DNA of 64,000 nucleotides from NCBI RefSeq assembly GCF_002002725.1, contig NZ_MUNW01000062.1:186001-250000 (forward strand), in the 5' to 3' direction. Made by a program: the position numbers and the translations under genes. This document shows, in pieces, positions 46,725-56,842 of this stretch; position 1 is the first letter of the stretch; every line of letters starts with the position of its first letter. The notes beneath the pieces were generated by a model, which saw nothing but the letters and a program-made list of their open reading frames with translations, was not told the origin of the DNA and made no database searches. This DNA is from Sinorhizobium sp. A49. Lineage in GTDB: Bacteria > Pseudomonadota > Alphaproteobacteria > Rhizobiales > Rhizobiaceae.

Positions 46725-49700
46725 ATGAGGCGTATCCCTATGGCGACGAAGAAGAGCAACGAGTCGATTGACGAAAAGGCCTTCCAGGCTCTGGAAGCGG
46801 CCCTTAAGATCGATTTTGACGAGCTTAAGTCGAGCCCTAACGACAAGACTTCCTTGGATGATCCGGAGGAAAATGTGTCTGACTCCACCCATCAGGCTGC
46901 CCAGCCCGATCACAGTCGAAATGCCAAGCCTCAGCAGGAACCACCCCGCGCCGCGCGAGCAAATGACGCCGCACGCGGGCTCGCTCCCGAACCTGCGCCG
47001 AAGTCGCCTCCCCTTTCTCCGGCAAACGACGATGGTCGACGCTCTCCGGCTGCCATGTTGCGCGCCCTCGACGTCCGTTCGAACCGTGCCGCCATCCGGG
47101 TTGCAGCCCTCGTCTCCATCGTCTGGGCCGTAGCCGGCCTTGGTGTCGCAAACCTGCTCTATGGTCCGCAGATCTGGCAGATCCGCACGCTGGGCGATCT
47201 CGCCGCCACCCCGGGTGCAGTCGGTGTCGCTATCGGCATCCTACTGCCCGTCATGCTCTTCTTCTCCTTCGCCATCATGATCGCCCGTGCGCAGGAACTG
47301 CGCAACGCCGCGCGCTCCATGGCCGAAGTGGCGCTTCGCCTGGCAGAGCCGGAAACCGCTGCCGCCGACCGGGTCATGACCGTCGGTCAGGCCGTTCGCC
47401 GCGAAGTCTCCGCGATGAACGAAGGCATCGAGCGCACGATCGCCCGCGCGACCGAACTCGAAACGCTTGTTCACTCGGAGGTCAACGCACTCGAGCGCAG
47501 CTACAGTGAAAACGAACTGCGCGTGCGGACGCTGGTTCAGGAGCTGGGCCTCGAGCGCGAAGCCATCATCGGTCACTCCGAGCGCATCCGCTCGACCATC
47601 GCCGGCGCGCATGGCAAGCTTAAGGACGATCTCGACCAGGCGGGCGAAGATATCGCCTCGCGCATCGCGATCTCTGGCGAAGCCTTCGCCTCGCTGATCG
47701 ATACGCGCGCCGCGGCTCTTAGCGAAAAGTCCGATGCAGCGCTGCAGAACATCGGCACCATGCTGACGAACCGCACGGACTCGCTCCTTTCCGGCCTGAC
47801 CGCCGCCGGCCTCGGGCTCAGCAGCGAATTCGACACCCGCCTCGATCAGCTGAGCGACACGCTGACCAAGCGCGGCGAGCAATTGCTCGGCCAGTTCGAG
47901 ACCCGCGCGTCGTCGCTCGACGCAAATACCGAAAAGCTGAATGCGGCTCTCAACGAGCGCGCCCGCCAGCTGAACGAAACGCTGATTGCCCGCACCCGTG
48001 ACCTCAACGAAAGCCTGAGCGTCGGCCAGAGCGCGATCGCCGGCGGCCTTGAGGACGTGCTTGCAACGCTCAACGCCACGCTCGACGAAAAGGGTGCACA
48101 TTTCCGCCAGAGCCTGCGCTCCAGCGCCGACGACGCGATCATGGATCTCGACCTGCGCGGCGGCTTCTTCGAAGAGAAGCTGCAGACGACGGTTGGCCAA
48201 CTGGCGACCGCCTTCGACGAACGCTTCCACGAATTCGCCTCGGCCTTCGACAAGCGCGCCAGCATGCTCGACACCAAGCTGATGGAAAGTCTGCACCGCA
48301 TCAACGAAACGGTGACCGGCGGTTCGGATGCCATTGGCAGCGCGCTCGACGGCAGCATCGACAAGATCGGCTCTGTCCTTTCGGATCAGTCGTTATCGCT
48401 TGCGACCGCGCTCGGCGCCACGCACGACTTCATCGAGGAGACGATTGGCAGCCGCACGTCCGACCTCAGCAACCTGATCGGCGGCGCTCACAGCCGCATC
48501 GACAGCGTGCTTTCCGAAAAGACCAGCAGCCTGATGGGGGCTCTTTCCGAGGCACAGGATCGCATCGAAAACGGCTTCGGCCAGCGCGCCGATGCGCTTG
48601 CCAACGCCCTGACCTCAAGCGAACAACGCCTGACCGAAGGCCTCGACACCCGCACGGCGCAGTTCGTCGATGGCCTGCAGGCAGCCCACGCCCGCATCGA
48701 GCAGACGCTGACGGGTTCGACCGACGAGATCACCAGTGCCATCGCTGCAAGCCAGCACCGTCTGGACAACACCCTGTCCGAGCGCACCCTCGCCCTTTCG
48801 ACCGTGCTTTCGACCGGGACGGACGCGATCGAAGGCGCTGTCGGCGAAACGGCCGACCGGCTGGAGCGTGTTCTGTCGGAACGCAGCCAGGCGATTGCAG
48901 AAACCTTGTCGAGCCAGACGTCGGCGCTCGATGGCGTTCTCGCCGATCGCTCTGCCCACATCACCTCGACGATGACGGCCCGTGCCAACGAAATGGCGGA
49001 CTCCTTGAGCCGTCATGCTGAAGACGTCGCCGACAACCTGACGTTCCGCGCCACCGCCGTTGCCGAGACGATGACGGACCGGGTCGGCGAGATCGAACAG
49101 AAGCTGTCGGACAGCGTTTCTCTGGTTGCCGAAAACCTCGGCGGCCGCGTCAGCGAGATTTCCGATACCCTCACCAACACCAGCGCCCGGATCGCCGAGG
49201 ACCTCAGCGGTCGCGTCGGCAAGATTTCGGATGCGCTGACCGCCACCAGCGCACAGATCGCCGAAGCGCTGACGGCGCGCACCACCGAGGCGACCGCCTC
49301 GCTTGCCGGCAAGGCAACGGAAATCGAACAGACGCTCACCGGCCGTGCCGAGCACCTGCGTGAAACCCTGTCTTCGACCCACGAGCAGATCCGCGCCACG
49401 CTCGACGACCGGATCAACGCGATCAACCTCGCCGTCGATCACGGCCGCGATCAGTTGGAAGGCATGCTGTCCGACCAGTCCATGTCGATTGCCACCAGCC
49501 TTGCCACCAGCGCCAGCATGCTCGAAATGTCGCTCGAAGAGCGCCAGGCCGCTCTTGCCGGCATCATCGACCGCAGCGGCGAAACGCTGGAAGCCCGCAT
49601 GCGCTCGACCACCGGCAATATTGCCGAGCGGCTGGCGGAGACCGCAGGCCAGATCAGCCTTGCCGCCGACACCCTGACCAACCGGGTCGACATGTCGATC

Positions 49701-52700
49701 AACGGTCTCAACGACCGTCTCGACGATACCGGCCTGCGCATCGAGACGAGCCTTGGCGCGCTTGAAGAACGCATGCGCGACAGCGCCGAAAATGTCGGTT
49801 CGATTGCCGATGCGGCCGGTGCTCGCGTCGAGACCCGTCTCGGCTCGCTCGAAGAGCGCATGCGTGGTGGCGTCGATAATGTCAGCGCGATCGTCGACGA
49901 TACGGCCGCCCGCATCGAAACCCGCCTCGGCTCACTTGAGGGCCGGATGCACGGCAGCGTCGACAAGGTCGGCGCGATCGTCGACGAAACCGGCAATCGC
50001 ATCGAATCCCGTCTCGGTGCGATGGAAGACCGCATCCGCGACAGCGTCGGCAATGTCAACGCCATCGTCGACGACACCGGCTTCCGCATCGAGGCCAGCA
50101 TCGGCACGCTTGAGGATCGCATCCGCGACAGCGTCGGAAGCGTCAACGCCATTGTCGACGATACCGGTGCCAAGATCGAGACAAGCCTCGGTTCTCTGGA
50201 AGGCCGCATTCGCGGCAGCGTCGGCAGCGTCAACGCGCTTGTCGATGACACCGGCCTGCGCCTTGAGACGAGCCTCGGCTCGTTGGAGGATCGCGTCCGC
50301 GAAAGCGTCGACGGCGTCAACGCGATCGTTGGCAACGCGGGACAGCGCATCGCCGATAGCCTTGGCGAACGCGCCGGCGAAATCGACCGCGCCAGCGAGG
50401 AAGCAGCAAGCCGGATCTCCAGCGCCATCAATGCCGGCACGGACCGCATCGAGGAACGTCTCGGCACCATGGACCGTGCCCTCAACATCGGTCTCGAAAA
50501 CGTCAACCGCACCATCGAAGGCAAGGCCGCGGTGCTTGTCACCAGCCTGCGCGGCGCCGTCAACGACGTCACGCACGAGATCGATGCCGAAGCCGGCCGC
50601 ATCGAGGGCAAGACTGCGGACCTCGTCACCAGCTTGCGTGGCGCCGTCAGCGAAGTGACGCAGGAGATCGACGCCGAAACGGGTCGCATCGAGGGCAAGA
50701 CTGCTGACCTCGTGACCAGCCTGCGCGGCGCCGTCAGCGAAGTGACGCAGAAGATCGACGCCGAAACGGGCCGCATCGAGGGCAAGACGGCCGACCTCGT
50801 CAGCAACCTGCGTAGCGCCGTGGGCGATGTCGCCCAGGAGCTCGACGCCGAGGCCGCCCGCATCGAAGGCAAGGCCGCAGGTGTGGTCAGCACCCTTCGT
50901 GGCGCTGTCAGCGATGCAGCTCAGGAACTCGACGCGGAAGCAGCGCGTTCAGCTGGCCTTCTTTCCAAGGCCGGTCAGGACTTCGCCAATGTGCTGGCGT
51001 CCCGCAACGCCGACTTCGCCAATGCGATCGAACAGACCGCAGCAGCAACGGCCGCACGCCATGCCGAACTCGCCCGCTCCGTCGCCGATGCCTCCGACAG
51101 TGCAACAGCACGCCTTGCTGCCACGCATGGACAAGTCGCCAGCCATGCCCAGAACATCCAGCAGGGCCTTGCCGATGCGGAGAAGGCTCTGGAAGCGCGC
51201 GGCGAAGCGATCCGCAGCACGCTCGACGATCGCACCCGCGAACTCAACTCGATGCTGTCAGGGCGCTCCATGGAGCTCACGCGCATCATCGACGAGCAGG
51301 CACGTCCTGTTATCGATCAGTATGCCGCAACCGGCCGCGAGGCTGCAGAGCGCATCGCCAGCGTCACCCAGGACAGCACCGAGCGCCTGCGTGCCGAGAA
51401 TGCTGCATTGGTGAACGCCATTACCGAACGCACCGGCGAGACGCTCAACGCCATCTCGCTGCGCGCCGAAGAAACGGCAAAGGCGATGAAGATGGTGGAG
51501 AACCGTCTGCAGTCGACGGCCCTCGGCCTGATCGACCAGCTCGCCGCCAACAACACGGCGATCGCAACCGTCATCGATCAGGCAAGCAACAACCTCGGCG
51601 ACATGGACCAGCGGCTCGAGGCGACCGCCAGCCGCTTCTCCGAAACCACGCGCCAGGCCTCCGACATGCTGTCGACCTCCACGCGCCTCATTGAAGGCAA
51701 GGTCGACAAGCTCTCGGACATCTCCGCCTCCACCCTGTCGCAAATCGGCGGCATCGTCGGGCGCTTCGAGGATCACTCCAAGGTGCTTGGCCAGGCTTCG
51801 GATCTCCTGGGTGCCGCCCAGTCGAACCTCGTCAGCACGCTCGAGGAGCGCCAGGATGCGCTGCGCACCCTGTCCGTCGGCCTCGTGCAGCGCTCGGAAG
51901 AAATCGAACGCACGATGCGTGCGCTCGAAGGTTTCGTCGACGGCGCCTTCCAGCGCGCCGAAGAGCGTTCGGGTCTGGTTGCCGGCAACCTGCGCAGCGG
52001 TATTCAGCAGTCCTTCTCGGACGTCGGTCGCCTGCTGTCGAGCACCGAACAGCGTGCAGCAGAAGCCGCAGAATCCATGCGCAATGCGCTCGCGCAGGCA
52101 GGCGATGAAGCCGGTGCTTCGGTCGAAGCGGTGTTCTCGCGCGCCGAAGAACGCTCGCGCCAGATTGCCGATACGCTGCGCTCCGGCGTCGAGACCTCGT
52201 TTGCTGACGTCAATAAGACGCTCTCGGCGGTCGAAGGCCGTGCGCTCGGCGCCTCCGAAGCGCTTCGTCAGGCGATTGCCAAGGTTGGCGAAGATGCCGG
52301 CTCCTCGATCGAAGGTGCCTTCGCAAACGCCGAGGAACGCTCCAAGGAAGTGGCGAACCGTCTGCGTGGCAGCGTCTCCGCCTCGGTCTCCGATGTCGAG
52401 CGCATGCTCAACGAGAGCGGCAAGAAGTCCGACGGCGTGGCAGCCCAGCTGCGCGACGCCGTTCGTGTCGCGATCGACGAAGCCATCGGCCGCTTCAGCG
52501 GTGCCACCGACGATATCCGTCGCTCGGCAGGCGAGATCCGCAAGGAACTCGACATGACCCGCGAAGAGCTGAAGCGCAGCGCCTTCGACCTGCCTGAAGA
52601 AGCCAAGGAAAACGCCGCCGTCATGCGTCGTGCCGTGGCCGAGCAGATCAAGGCATTGCAGGAACTGTCCGACATTATCGGCAAGTCATCGACGCAGCTC

Positions 52701-53420
52701 GAAGTCGCCCAGCCGCTGCGCCAGCAGCCGGTTGCCGCCGCCCCCGTGGCTGCTGCACCTGTTGCTGTCACCCGTCCGGTCGAGCAGCCGGTCGCAGAGC
52801 CGCGTCGCCAGGAGCCCGCGCCGACGCTGCGCGGCAGCCTCGGCATCGAGCAGGCAACCGTTCAACAGCCTGCCGCCGTTCAGCAGCCTGTCCCAGTCCA
52901 GCCTGTCCGCGCCCAGCCGGCAACACAGGCCGTCACCAGCGAGGTCGCAGAAGGCGGCGGCTGGATGCGCGACCTGTTGCGTGCGGCTTCCCGTGAGGAG
53001 ACCCCGGCGGCTGCACCGCAGCGCCCGGCCGAAAGCCAGCCTACGACCCGCAGCGGCGACACCCGCAATCCGCGGCACGTGGTGGAATCGCTGAACTCGC
53101 TGTCGGTCGATATTGCCCGTGCCATCGATCACGATGCGTCGGTAGACCTGTGGCGCCGCTACCAGCGCGGCGAGCGCGACGTCTTCACCCGTAGGCTTTA
53201 TACACTGAAGGGCCAGCAGACGTTCGACGAGATCAAGCGCAAGTACGACCGCGAACCGGAGTTCCGCACCGCCGTCGACCGCTACATCGCCGACTTCGAA
53301 AAGCTGCTCGCCGACGTCGCGCGCAACGATCCGGACAAGCGTATCACCCAGACCTACCTCACCTCCGACACCGGCAAGGTCTACACGATGCTCGCCCACG
53401 CGGCCGGCCGCTTCAACTGA
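46725..53420 (+). CDS. rgsE: Giant coiled-coil growth-pole-ring (GPR/RgsE-like) protein
   Basis: A 2231-residue protein. The start at 46725 has GGAGG 9 nt upstream; the next in-frame ATG is five codons later. A charged, disordered N-terminus is followed by two membrane helices (about 122-145 and 165-187). Then comes a very long helical rod of Ala/Glu/Arg/Ser-rich repeats, including seven 29-residue units (49722-50330), five 29-residue units (50517-50951) and two and a half 62-residue units (from 51948). A Pro/Gln-rich linker leads to a globular C-terminal domain of about 110 residues. This architecture matches the Agrobacterium GPR and Sinorhizobium RgsE proteins, which form a ring at the growing pole and organise unipolar peptidoglycan insertion. 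Assignment is by size, topology and repeat type. Confidence 0.85.
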   Translation: MRRIPMATKKSNESIDEKAFQALEAALKIDFDELKSSPNDKTSLDDPEENVSDSTHQAAQPDHSRNAKPQQEPPRAARANDAARGLAPEPAPKSPPLSPANDDGRRSPAAMLRALDVRSNRAAIRVAALVSIVWAVAGLGVANLLYGPQIWQIRTLGDLAATPGAVGVAIGILLPVMLFFSFAIMIARAQELRNAARSMAEVALRLAEPETAAADRVMTVGQAVRREVSAMNEGIERTIARATELETLVHSEVNALERSYSENELRVRTLVQELGLEREAIIGHSERIRSTIAGAHGKLKDDLDQAGEDIASRIAISGEAFASLIDTRAAALSEKSDAALQNIGTMLTNRTDSLLSGLTAAGLGLSSEFDTRLDQLSDTLTKRGEQLLGQFETRASSLDANTEKLNAALNERARQLNETLIARTRDLNESLSVGQSAIAGGLEDVLATLNATLDEKGAHFRQSLRSSADDAIMDLDLRGGFFEEKLQTTVGQLATAFDERFHEFASAFDKRASMLDTKLMESLHRINETVTGGSDAIGSALDGSIDKIGSVLSDQSLSLATALGATHDFIEETIGSRTSDLSNLIGGAHSRIDSVLSEKTSSLMGALSEAQDRIENGFGQRADALANALTSSEQRLTEGLDTRTAQFVDGLQAAHARIEQTLTGSTDEITSAIAASQHRLDNTLSERTLALSTVLSTGTDAIEGAVGETADRLERVLSERSQAIAETLSSQTSALDGVLADRSAHITSTMTARANEMADSLSRHAEDVADNLTFRATAVAETMTDRVGEIEQKLSDSVSLVAENLGGRVSEISDTLTNTSARIAEDLSGRVGKISDALTATSAQIAEALTARTTEATASLAGKATEIEQTLTGRAEHLRETLSSTHEQIRATLDDRINAINLAVDHGRDQLEGMLSDQSMSIATSLATSASMLEMSLEERQAALAGIIDRSGETLEARMRSTTGNIAERLAETAGQISLAADTLTNRVDMSINGLNDRLDDTGLRIETSLGALEERMRDSAENVGSIADAAGARVETRLGSLEERMRGGVDNVSAIVDDTAARIETRLGSLEGRMHGSVDKVGAIVDETGNRIESRLGAMEDRIRDSVGNVNAIVDDTGFRIEASIGTLEDRIRDSVGSVNAIVDDTGAKIETSLGSLEGRIRGSVGSVNALVDDTGLRLETSLGSLEDRVRESVDGVNAIVGNAGQRIADSLGERAGEIDRASEEAASRISSAINAGTDRIEERLGTMDRALNIGLENVNRTIEGKAAVLVTSLRGAVNDVTHEIDAEAGRIEGKTADLVTSLRGAVSEVTQEIDAETGRIEGKTADLVTSLRGAVSEVTQKIDAETGRIEGKTADLVSNLRSAVGDVAQELDAEAARIEGKAAGVVSTLRGAVSDAAQELDAEAARSAGLLSKAGQDFANVLASRNADFANAIEQTAAATAARHAELARSVADASDSATARLAATHGQVASHAQNIQQGLADAEKALEARGEAIRSTLDDRTRELNSMLSGRSMELTRIIDEQARPVIDQYAATGREAAERIASVTQDSTERLRAENAALVNAITERTGETLNAISLRAEETAKAMKMVENRLQSTALGLIDQLAANNTAIATVIDQASNNLGDMDQRLEATASRFSETTRQASDMLSTSTRLIEGKVDKLSDISASTLSQIGGIVGRFEDHSKVLGQASDLLGAAQSNLVSTLEERQDALRTLSVGLVQRSEEIERTMRALEGFVDGAFQRAEERSGLVAGNLRSGIQQSFSDVGRLLSSTEQRAAEAAESMRNALAQAGDEAGASVEAVFSRAEERSRQIADTLRSGVETSFADVNKTLSAVEGRALGASEALRQAIAKVGEDAGSSIEGAFANAEERSKEVANRLRGSVSASVSDVERMLNESGKKSDGVAAQLRDAVRVAIDEAIGRFSGATDDIRRSAGEIRKELDMTREELKRSAFDLPEEAKENAAVMRRAVAEQIKALQELSDIIGKSSTQLEVAQPLRQQPVAAAPVAAAPVAVTRPVEQPVAEPRRQEPAPTLRGSLGIEQATVQQPAAVQQPVPVQPVRAQPATQAVTSEVAEGGGWMRDLLRAASREETPAAAPQRPAESQPTTRSGDTRNPRHVVESLNSLSVDIARAIDHDASVDLWRRYQRGERDVFTRRLYTLKGQQTFDEIKRKYDREPEFRTAVDRYIADFEKLLADVARNDPDKRITQTYLTSDTGKVYTMLAHAAGRFN
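49722..50330 (+). repeat. Seven tandem 87-bp (29-residue) repeats in the GPR-like gene
   Basis: The unit begins DDTGxRIETSLGSLEDRIR and ends VNAIV; unit boundaries fall every 87 bp at GAC/GAT codons from 49722. A degenerate eighth unit starts at 50331. 29 residues correspond to about eight alpha-helical turns. Confidence 0.9.
50517..50951 (+). repeat. Five tandem 87-bp (29-residue) repeats in the GPR-like gene
   Basis: The unit begins EGKTADLVTSLRGAVSEVTQ and ends AETGRI. Units 2 and 3 are nearly identical in DNA, indicating recent duplication or gene conversion; units 1, 4 and 5 are more diverged. Confidence 0.9.
51948..52440 (+). repeat. Two and a half 186-bp (62-residue) repeats in the GPR-like gene
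   Basis: Units start at 51948, 52134 and 52320 with F-x-x-AEERS and continue LRSG...SFADV...L. The third unit diverges about halfway. Confidence 0.8.
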
Positions 53421-53444
53421 GGCAGCGTCAATTGAAAAGATCAG

Positions 53445-53474
53445 ACGGCCCCATCGCAAGCTGGGGCCGTTTTC
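53445..53474 (+). terminator. Rho-independent terminator of the GPR-like gene
   Basis: The stem ACGGCCCCA with an 8-nt loop is followed by TTTT, 24 bp after the stop. Confidence 0.82.
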
Positions 53475-54577
53475 GTATCAACAGCCAGAACGGAAGCCAA
53501 AGCCTCGTTGGCACCCGTTTGGCTGTTGCGAGAACAGCATCGGCTATTGCCTTTCCGCTCCGGTCGCGAACGCGATATCTTACCGTGGTACCACAGCATA
53601 TCTGGATACCACATTGACTGCCGGCGCCCTTCCCACGTCCTCACCGCCAAGTAACCTTGGCCGACCGTAAGCCGGTCCTTGGGTTGCAGCACCTCCGACG
53701 GAATTCTGGCACTGGAGATGCGATCGCGGTTCACCTTGAAATTGCTATCGGTGCAGGATCCCTACCCACTGCGCTGAACATTTATAGAATGCGACGCGTT
53801 GATACGGACCTTCAATCGTGCGAGCGATGCCTCATGCCGATACCGGCGCCGCGACTCTGGCATTGCGCTTCACCTGCGCCGACGTGCTAGCTTCTGTCGC
53901 GCAATCTGTCAGGCCGCTTCGGCGGTGGTGCGATTCAGGGCGAGCCAGACGAAGCGTCCGCAGTGGATGGTGCCCATTCACGGCAAACAATTGGTGGCAA
54001 GCTCTGCCCGCCGCCAAACGCGCAGCATCCTTCAGGGGATCGGAATGCGACCTCTACCGCGAATTCCCACCGAAAGGACAGCGTTTGCAGTCGCGACTAG
54101 ATCTTGAAATCTGGTGGCCGCACGACCGTCAGACGCACCACGGATGCTGATTGAACGACGGATACAACCTTGGTCTCAACGACTGCAAGGGCTCCGCTCC
54201 TTGCGGCACTGTTGAACGCGTCATCTGCATCTGTCTGTTGCCCGATGCGGCTAACTTTACGCTCGCTCTGGCGCAGCTGCGAACGGCACGGCGGTCCACC
54301 AAACGCGTTGACCATATCTTCCCACTGAGCGCGTGTCCTTGCGCCCAGATCGGCGATTGAGGCGTGACATGTTGCTGACGCTGCACTTGGAGACGCTGGC
54401 GTCAACGCGCCGCATGGGTCCGACCCAACCAGGCCGATTGCGGGACAACAAGCCGACTTTCAGGTCCGACAAGTAAACCACGCGTGCCGATGGCGCCGCG
54501 GAAAATAATTCCCAGCGCTGATAAAGCCAGCCCAAATGCCTTTCGCGGCAACGGGCGAAAGCCACATCGCACAAAAG
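53475..54577. other. 1.1-kb region without a convincing gene
   Basis: Several frames of 60-110 codons exist on both strands (the longest plus-strand one at 53818-54150, a minus-strand one at 54097-54405), but none has a good ribosome binding site or recognisable family. Base composition looks less GC-rich than the flanks. It could be a decayed insertion or carry a non-coding RNA. I see no tRNA or transposase remnant. Confidence 0.45.
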
Positions 54578-54607
54578 AAAAGGCCCCGGACGAACCCGGG
54601 GCCTTTC
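54578..54607 (-). terminator. Rho-independent terminator of the petABC operon
   Basis: On the minus strand AAAGGCCCCGG-loop-CCGGGGCCTTT is followed by TCTTTTGT, about 40 bp after the cytochrome c1 stop. Confidence 0.85.
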
Positions 54608-54645
54608 CTGGATTTCGATCACGCGCCGGCCGAGCCGGCAGAGGA

Positions 54646-55515
54646 TCAATGTTCCTTGTTGGCGTAAACCGACTTCTTGGTTAGGTAGACGAGACCGGTG
54701 AAGATCAGCAGGAACACCATGACCATGAAGCCGGTGCGCTTGCGATCCTCGAGGTGCGGTTCGGCTGCCCACATCAGGAAGGCCGAAACGTCCTTGGCGT
54801 ACTGGTCCACCGTTTGCGGCGTACCATCGTCGTAGGTAACCTGATCGTTGGAGATCGGCTGAGCCATCGCCAGTGCCGAAGCGTTGGCGAAGTATGGGTT
54901 GTAGTGGGTGCCTTCAGCGACCTGAACACCTTCCGGTGGCTCATGGTAGCCGGTCAGCAGCGCGTGGATATAGTCCGGGCCACCTTCCTGGTAGGGCCAG
55001 AACATATCGAAGACGAACTGCGGGAAGCCGCGCTCGATGCCGCGCGCCTTGGCGATCAGCGAGAAGTCCGGCGGTGCAGCCCCGTTGTTGGAAGCAGCAG
55101 CAGCTTCCTTGTTCGGGTACGGCGACGGGAAATGATCCGAAGGCACGGCCCTGCGGGTAAACATTTCGCCGTCTGCGTTAGGGCCGTCCTGAACTTCGTA
55201 GTTCGCGGCAAAGGCCTTCACCTGGGCGTCGGAATAGCCGAGGGCTCCAAGCGTACGGAATGCCACCAGTTCCATCGAGTGGCAGGCCGAACAGACCTCG
55301 GTATAGACCTTCAGGCCGCGCTGCAGCTGGCCCTTGTCGTAGTTGCCGAACGGGCCGGCAAACGACCAGTCCTGCTGCTCGGGCTTGTGGATCGGATAGT
55401 GGGGCGTGCCGCCGCCATGCTCCGCGCCACCTGCCGCCTCTTCAGCGACAGCAGCTCCGAGACCGAGGCCAGCGACGACAGCAAGTGACAGAATGCCTGT
55501 TACAAGCTTTTTCAT
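54646..55515 (-). CDS. petC: Cytochrome c1 of the bc1 complex
   Basis: A 289-residue protein with a signal peptide (KLVTGILSLAVVAGLGLGAAVA), a c-type haem site C75-S-A-C78-H79, and a C-terminal membrane anchor (MVMVFLLIFTGLVYLTKKSVY). It carries electrons from the Rieske centre to cytochrome c in the respiratory chain. I chose the start MKKLVTG at 55515; a much longer open frame to 55962 overlaps petB in another frame and is not real. Third gene of petABC, 32 bp after petB. Confidence 0.95.
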   Translation of the reverse strand: MKKLVTGILSLAVVAGLGLGAAVAEEAAGGAEHGGGTPHYPIHKPEQQDWSFAGPFGNYDKGQLQRGLKVYTEVCSACHSMELVAFRTLGALGYSDAQVKAFAANYEVQDGPNADGEMFTRRAVPSDHFPSPYPNKEAAAASNNGAAPPDFSLIAKARGIERGFPQFVFDMFWPYQEGGPDYIHALLTGYHEPPEGVQVAEGTHYNPYFANASALAMAQPISNDQVTYDDGTPQTVDQYAKDVSAFLMWAAEPHLEDRKRTGFMVMVFLLIFTGLVYLTKKSVYANKEH

Positions 55516-55547
55516 TGTTGTGGATTCCTTATCAATCGCTGTTCTGA

Positions 55548-56828
55548 TCAGGCGCGTGCGGTGGCCGGTTGAGCCTTCGCATTCTTCTTTTCCAGCACCG
55601 CTTCGGTGATGGAGTTCGGAATGCGCTTGGGCGTCTCGATCAGGCCGAGAACCGGCATGATGACGAGGAAGAAGCCGAAGTAGTACAGCGTGCCGATCTG
55701 CGACATGACAACATACAGGCCTTCTGCAGGGCGCGAACCCAGCCAGCCGAGCATGATGGCGTTGACCACGAAGATCCAGAAGAACAGCTTGTACCACGGA
55801 CGGTAGACAGCCGAACGGACCTTCGACGTATCGAGCCAGGGCAGGAAGAACAGGATGATGATCGAGCCGAACATCACCAGAACGCCGCCGAGCTTGGAGT
55901 CGATCGGGCCGACATTGAAGGTGATGGCGCGCAGCATCGCGTAGAACGGCAGGTAGTACCATTCGGGAACGATGTGGGCAGGCGTCTTCAGCGCGTCAGC
56001 CGGAATGTAGTTGTCCGGATGGCCGAGGAAGTTCGGCTGGTAGAAGACGAACCATGCGTAGATCAGCAGGAAGATGGAAACGCCGAGTGCGTCCTTCAGC
56101 GTCGCGTACGGCGTGAACGGAACGGTATCGGTCTTCGACTTCACTTCGACGCCGGTCGGATTGGTCTGGCCGGTGACGTGCAGGGCCCAGACGTGAAGCA
56201 CGACGACGCCGGCGATCATGAAGGGCAGCAGGTAATGCAGCGAGAAGAAGCGGTTCAGCGTCGGCTGGTCGACGGCAAAGCCGCCAAGCAGGAACTGCTG
56301 GATCCACTCGCCCACCAACGGAAAGGCCGAGAAGAAGCCGGTGATAACGGTCGCACCCCAGAAGGACATCTGACCCCAGGGCAGAACGTAGCCCATGAAG
56401 CCGGCAGCCATCATCAGGAGGTAGATGACCACGCCTAGGATCCAGAGGATTTCGCGCGGTGCCTTGTACGAGCCGTAGTAGAGGCCGCGGGCAATGTGCA
56501 GGTAGACGGCGATGAAGAAGAACGACGCGCCATTGGCGTGCATGTAGCGCAAGAGCCAACCGTGGTTGACGTCGCGCATGATCTTTTCGACCGAGTTGAA
56601 CGCAACGGTCGTGTCGGCGGCATAGTGCATGGCCAGCACGATGCCGGTCAGGATCTGCACGACCAGCATCACGGAAAGCATGGCGCCAAAGGTGTATGCG
56701 TAGTTCAGGTTCCGGGGAACCGGATAGCTGATGAAGCTGTCGTGAATCATACGCGGCAGCGGAAGACGGGAATCAACCCATTTCTCAATGCCAGTCGTTG
56801 GCGTGTAGGTTGAATGTTCAGCACTCAT
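55548..56828 (-). CDS. petB: Cytochrome b of the bc1 complex
   Basis: A 426-residue integral membrane protein with eight predicted helices. Haem-ligating histidines are in [22 protein letters not shown] and in [18 protein letters not shown]. The Qo-site motif PEWY appears as [15 protein letters not shown], and the [14 protein letters not shown] stretch is the conserved cd1 region. It oxidises ubiquinol at the inner membrane. The start at 56828 has GAGGGG upstream and lies 14 bp after petA. Confidence 0.96.
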   Translation of the reverse strand: MSAEHSTYTPTTGIEKWVDSRLPLPRMIHDSFISYPVPRNLNYAYTFGAMLSVMLVVQILTGIVLAMHYAADTTVAFNSVEKIMRDVNHGWLLRYMHANGASFFFIAVYLHIARGLYYGSYKAPREILWILGVVIYLLMMAAGFMGYVLPWGQMSFWGATVITGFFSAFPLVGEWIQQFLLGGFAVDQPTLNRFFSLHYLLPFMIAGVVVLHVWALHVTGQTNPTGVEVKSKTDTVPFTPYATLKDALGVSIFLLIYAWFVFYQPNFLGHPDNYIPADALKTPAHIVPEWYYLPFYAMLRAITFNVGPIDSKLGGVLVMFGSIIILFFLPWLDTSKVRSAVYRPWYKLFFWIFVVNAIMLGWLGSRPAEGLYVVMSQIGTLYYFGFFLVIMPVLGLIETPKRIPNSITEAVLEKKNAKAQPATARA

Positions 56829-56842
56829 TATCAGTAGTCCCC

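Noticed and set aside
49722-50951. Regular 87-bp repeats that at first look like a CRISPR or minisatellite array
   Set aside because: They are in frame, code for helical repeats within one long protein and have no unique spacers.
53441-53734. 97-codon minus-strand frame downstream of the GPR-like gene
   Set aside because: It reads through the terminator hairpin at its C-terminal end and has no good ribosome binding site.
53818-54150. 110-codon plus-strand frame
   Set aside because: Trp/Cys/Arg-rich composition unlike neighbouring proteins, and no ribosome binding site.
54646-55962. Cytochrome c1 extended N-terminally by about 149 residues
   Set aside because: The extension lies inside petB in another frame and is Arg/His-rich; a proper signal peptide begins at 55515.
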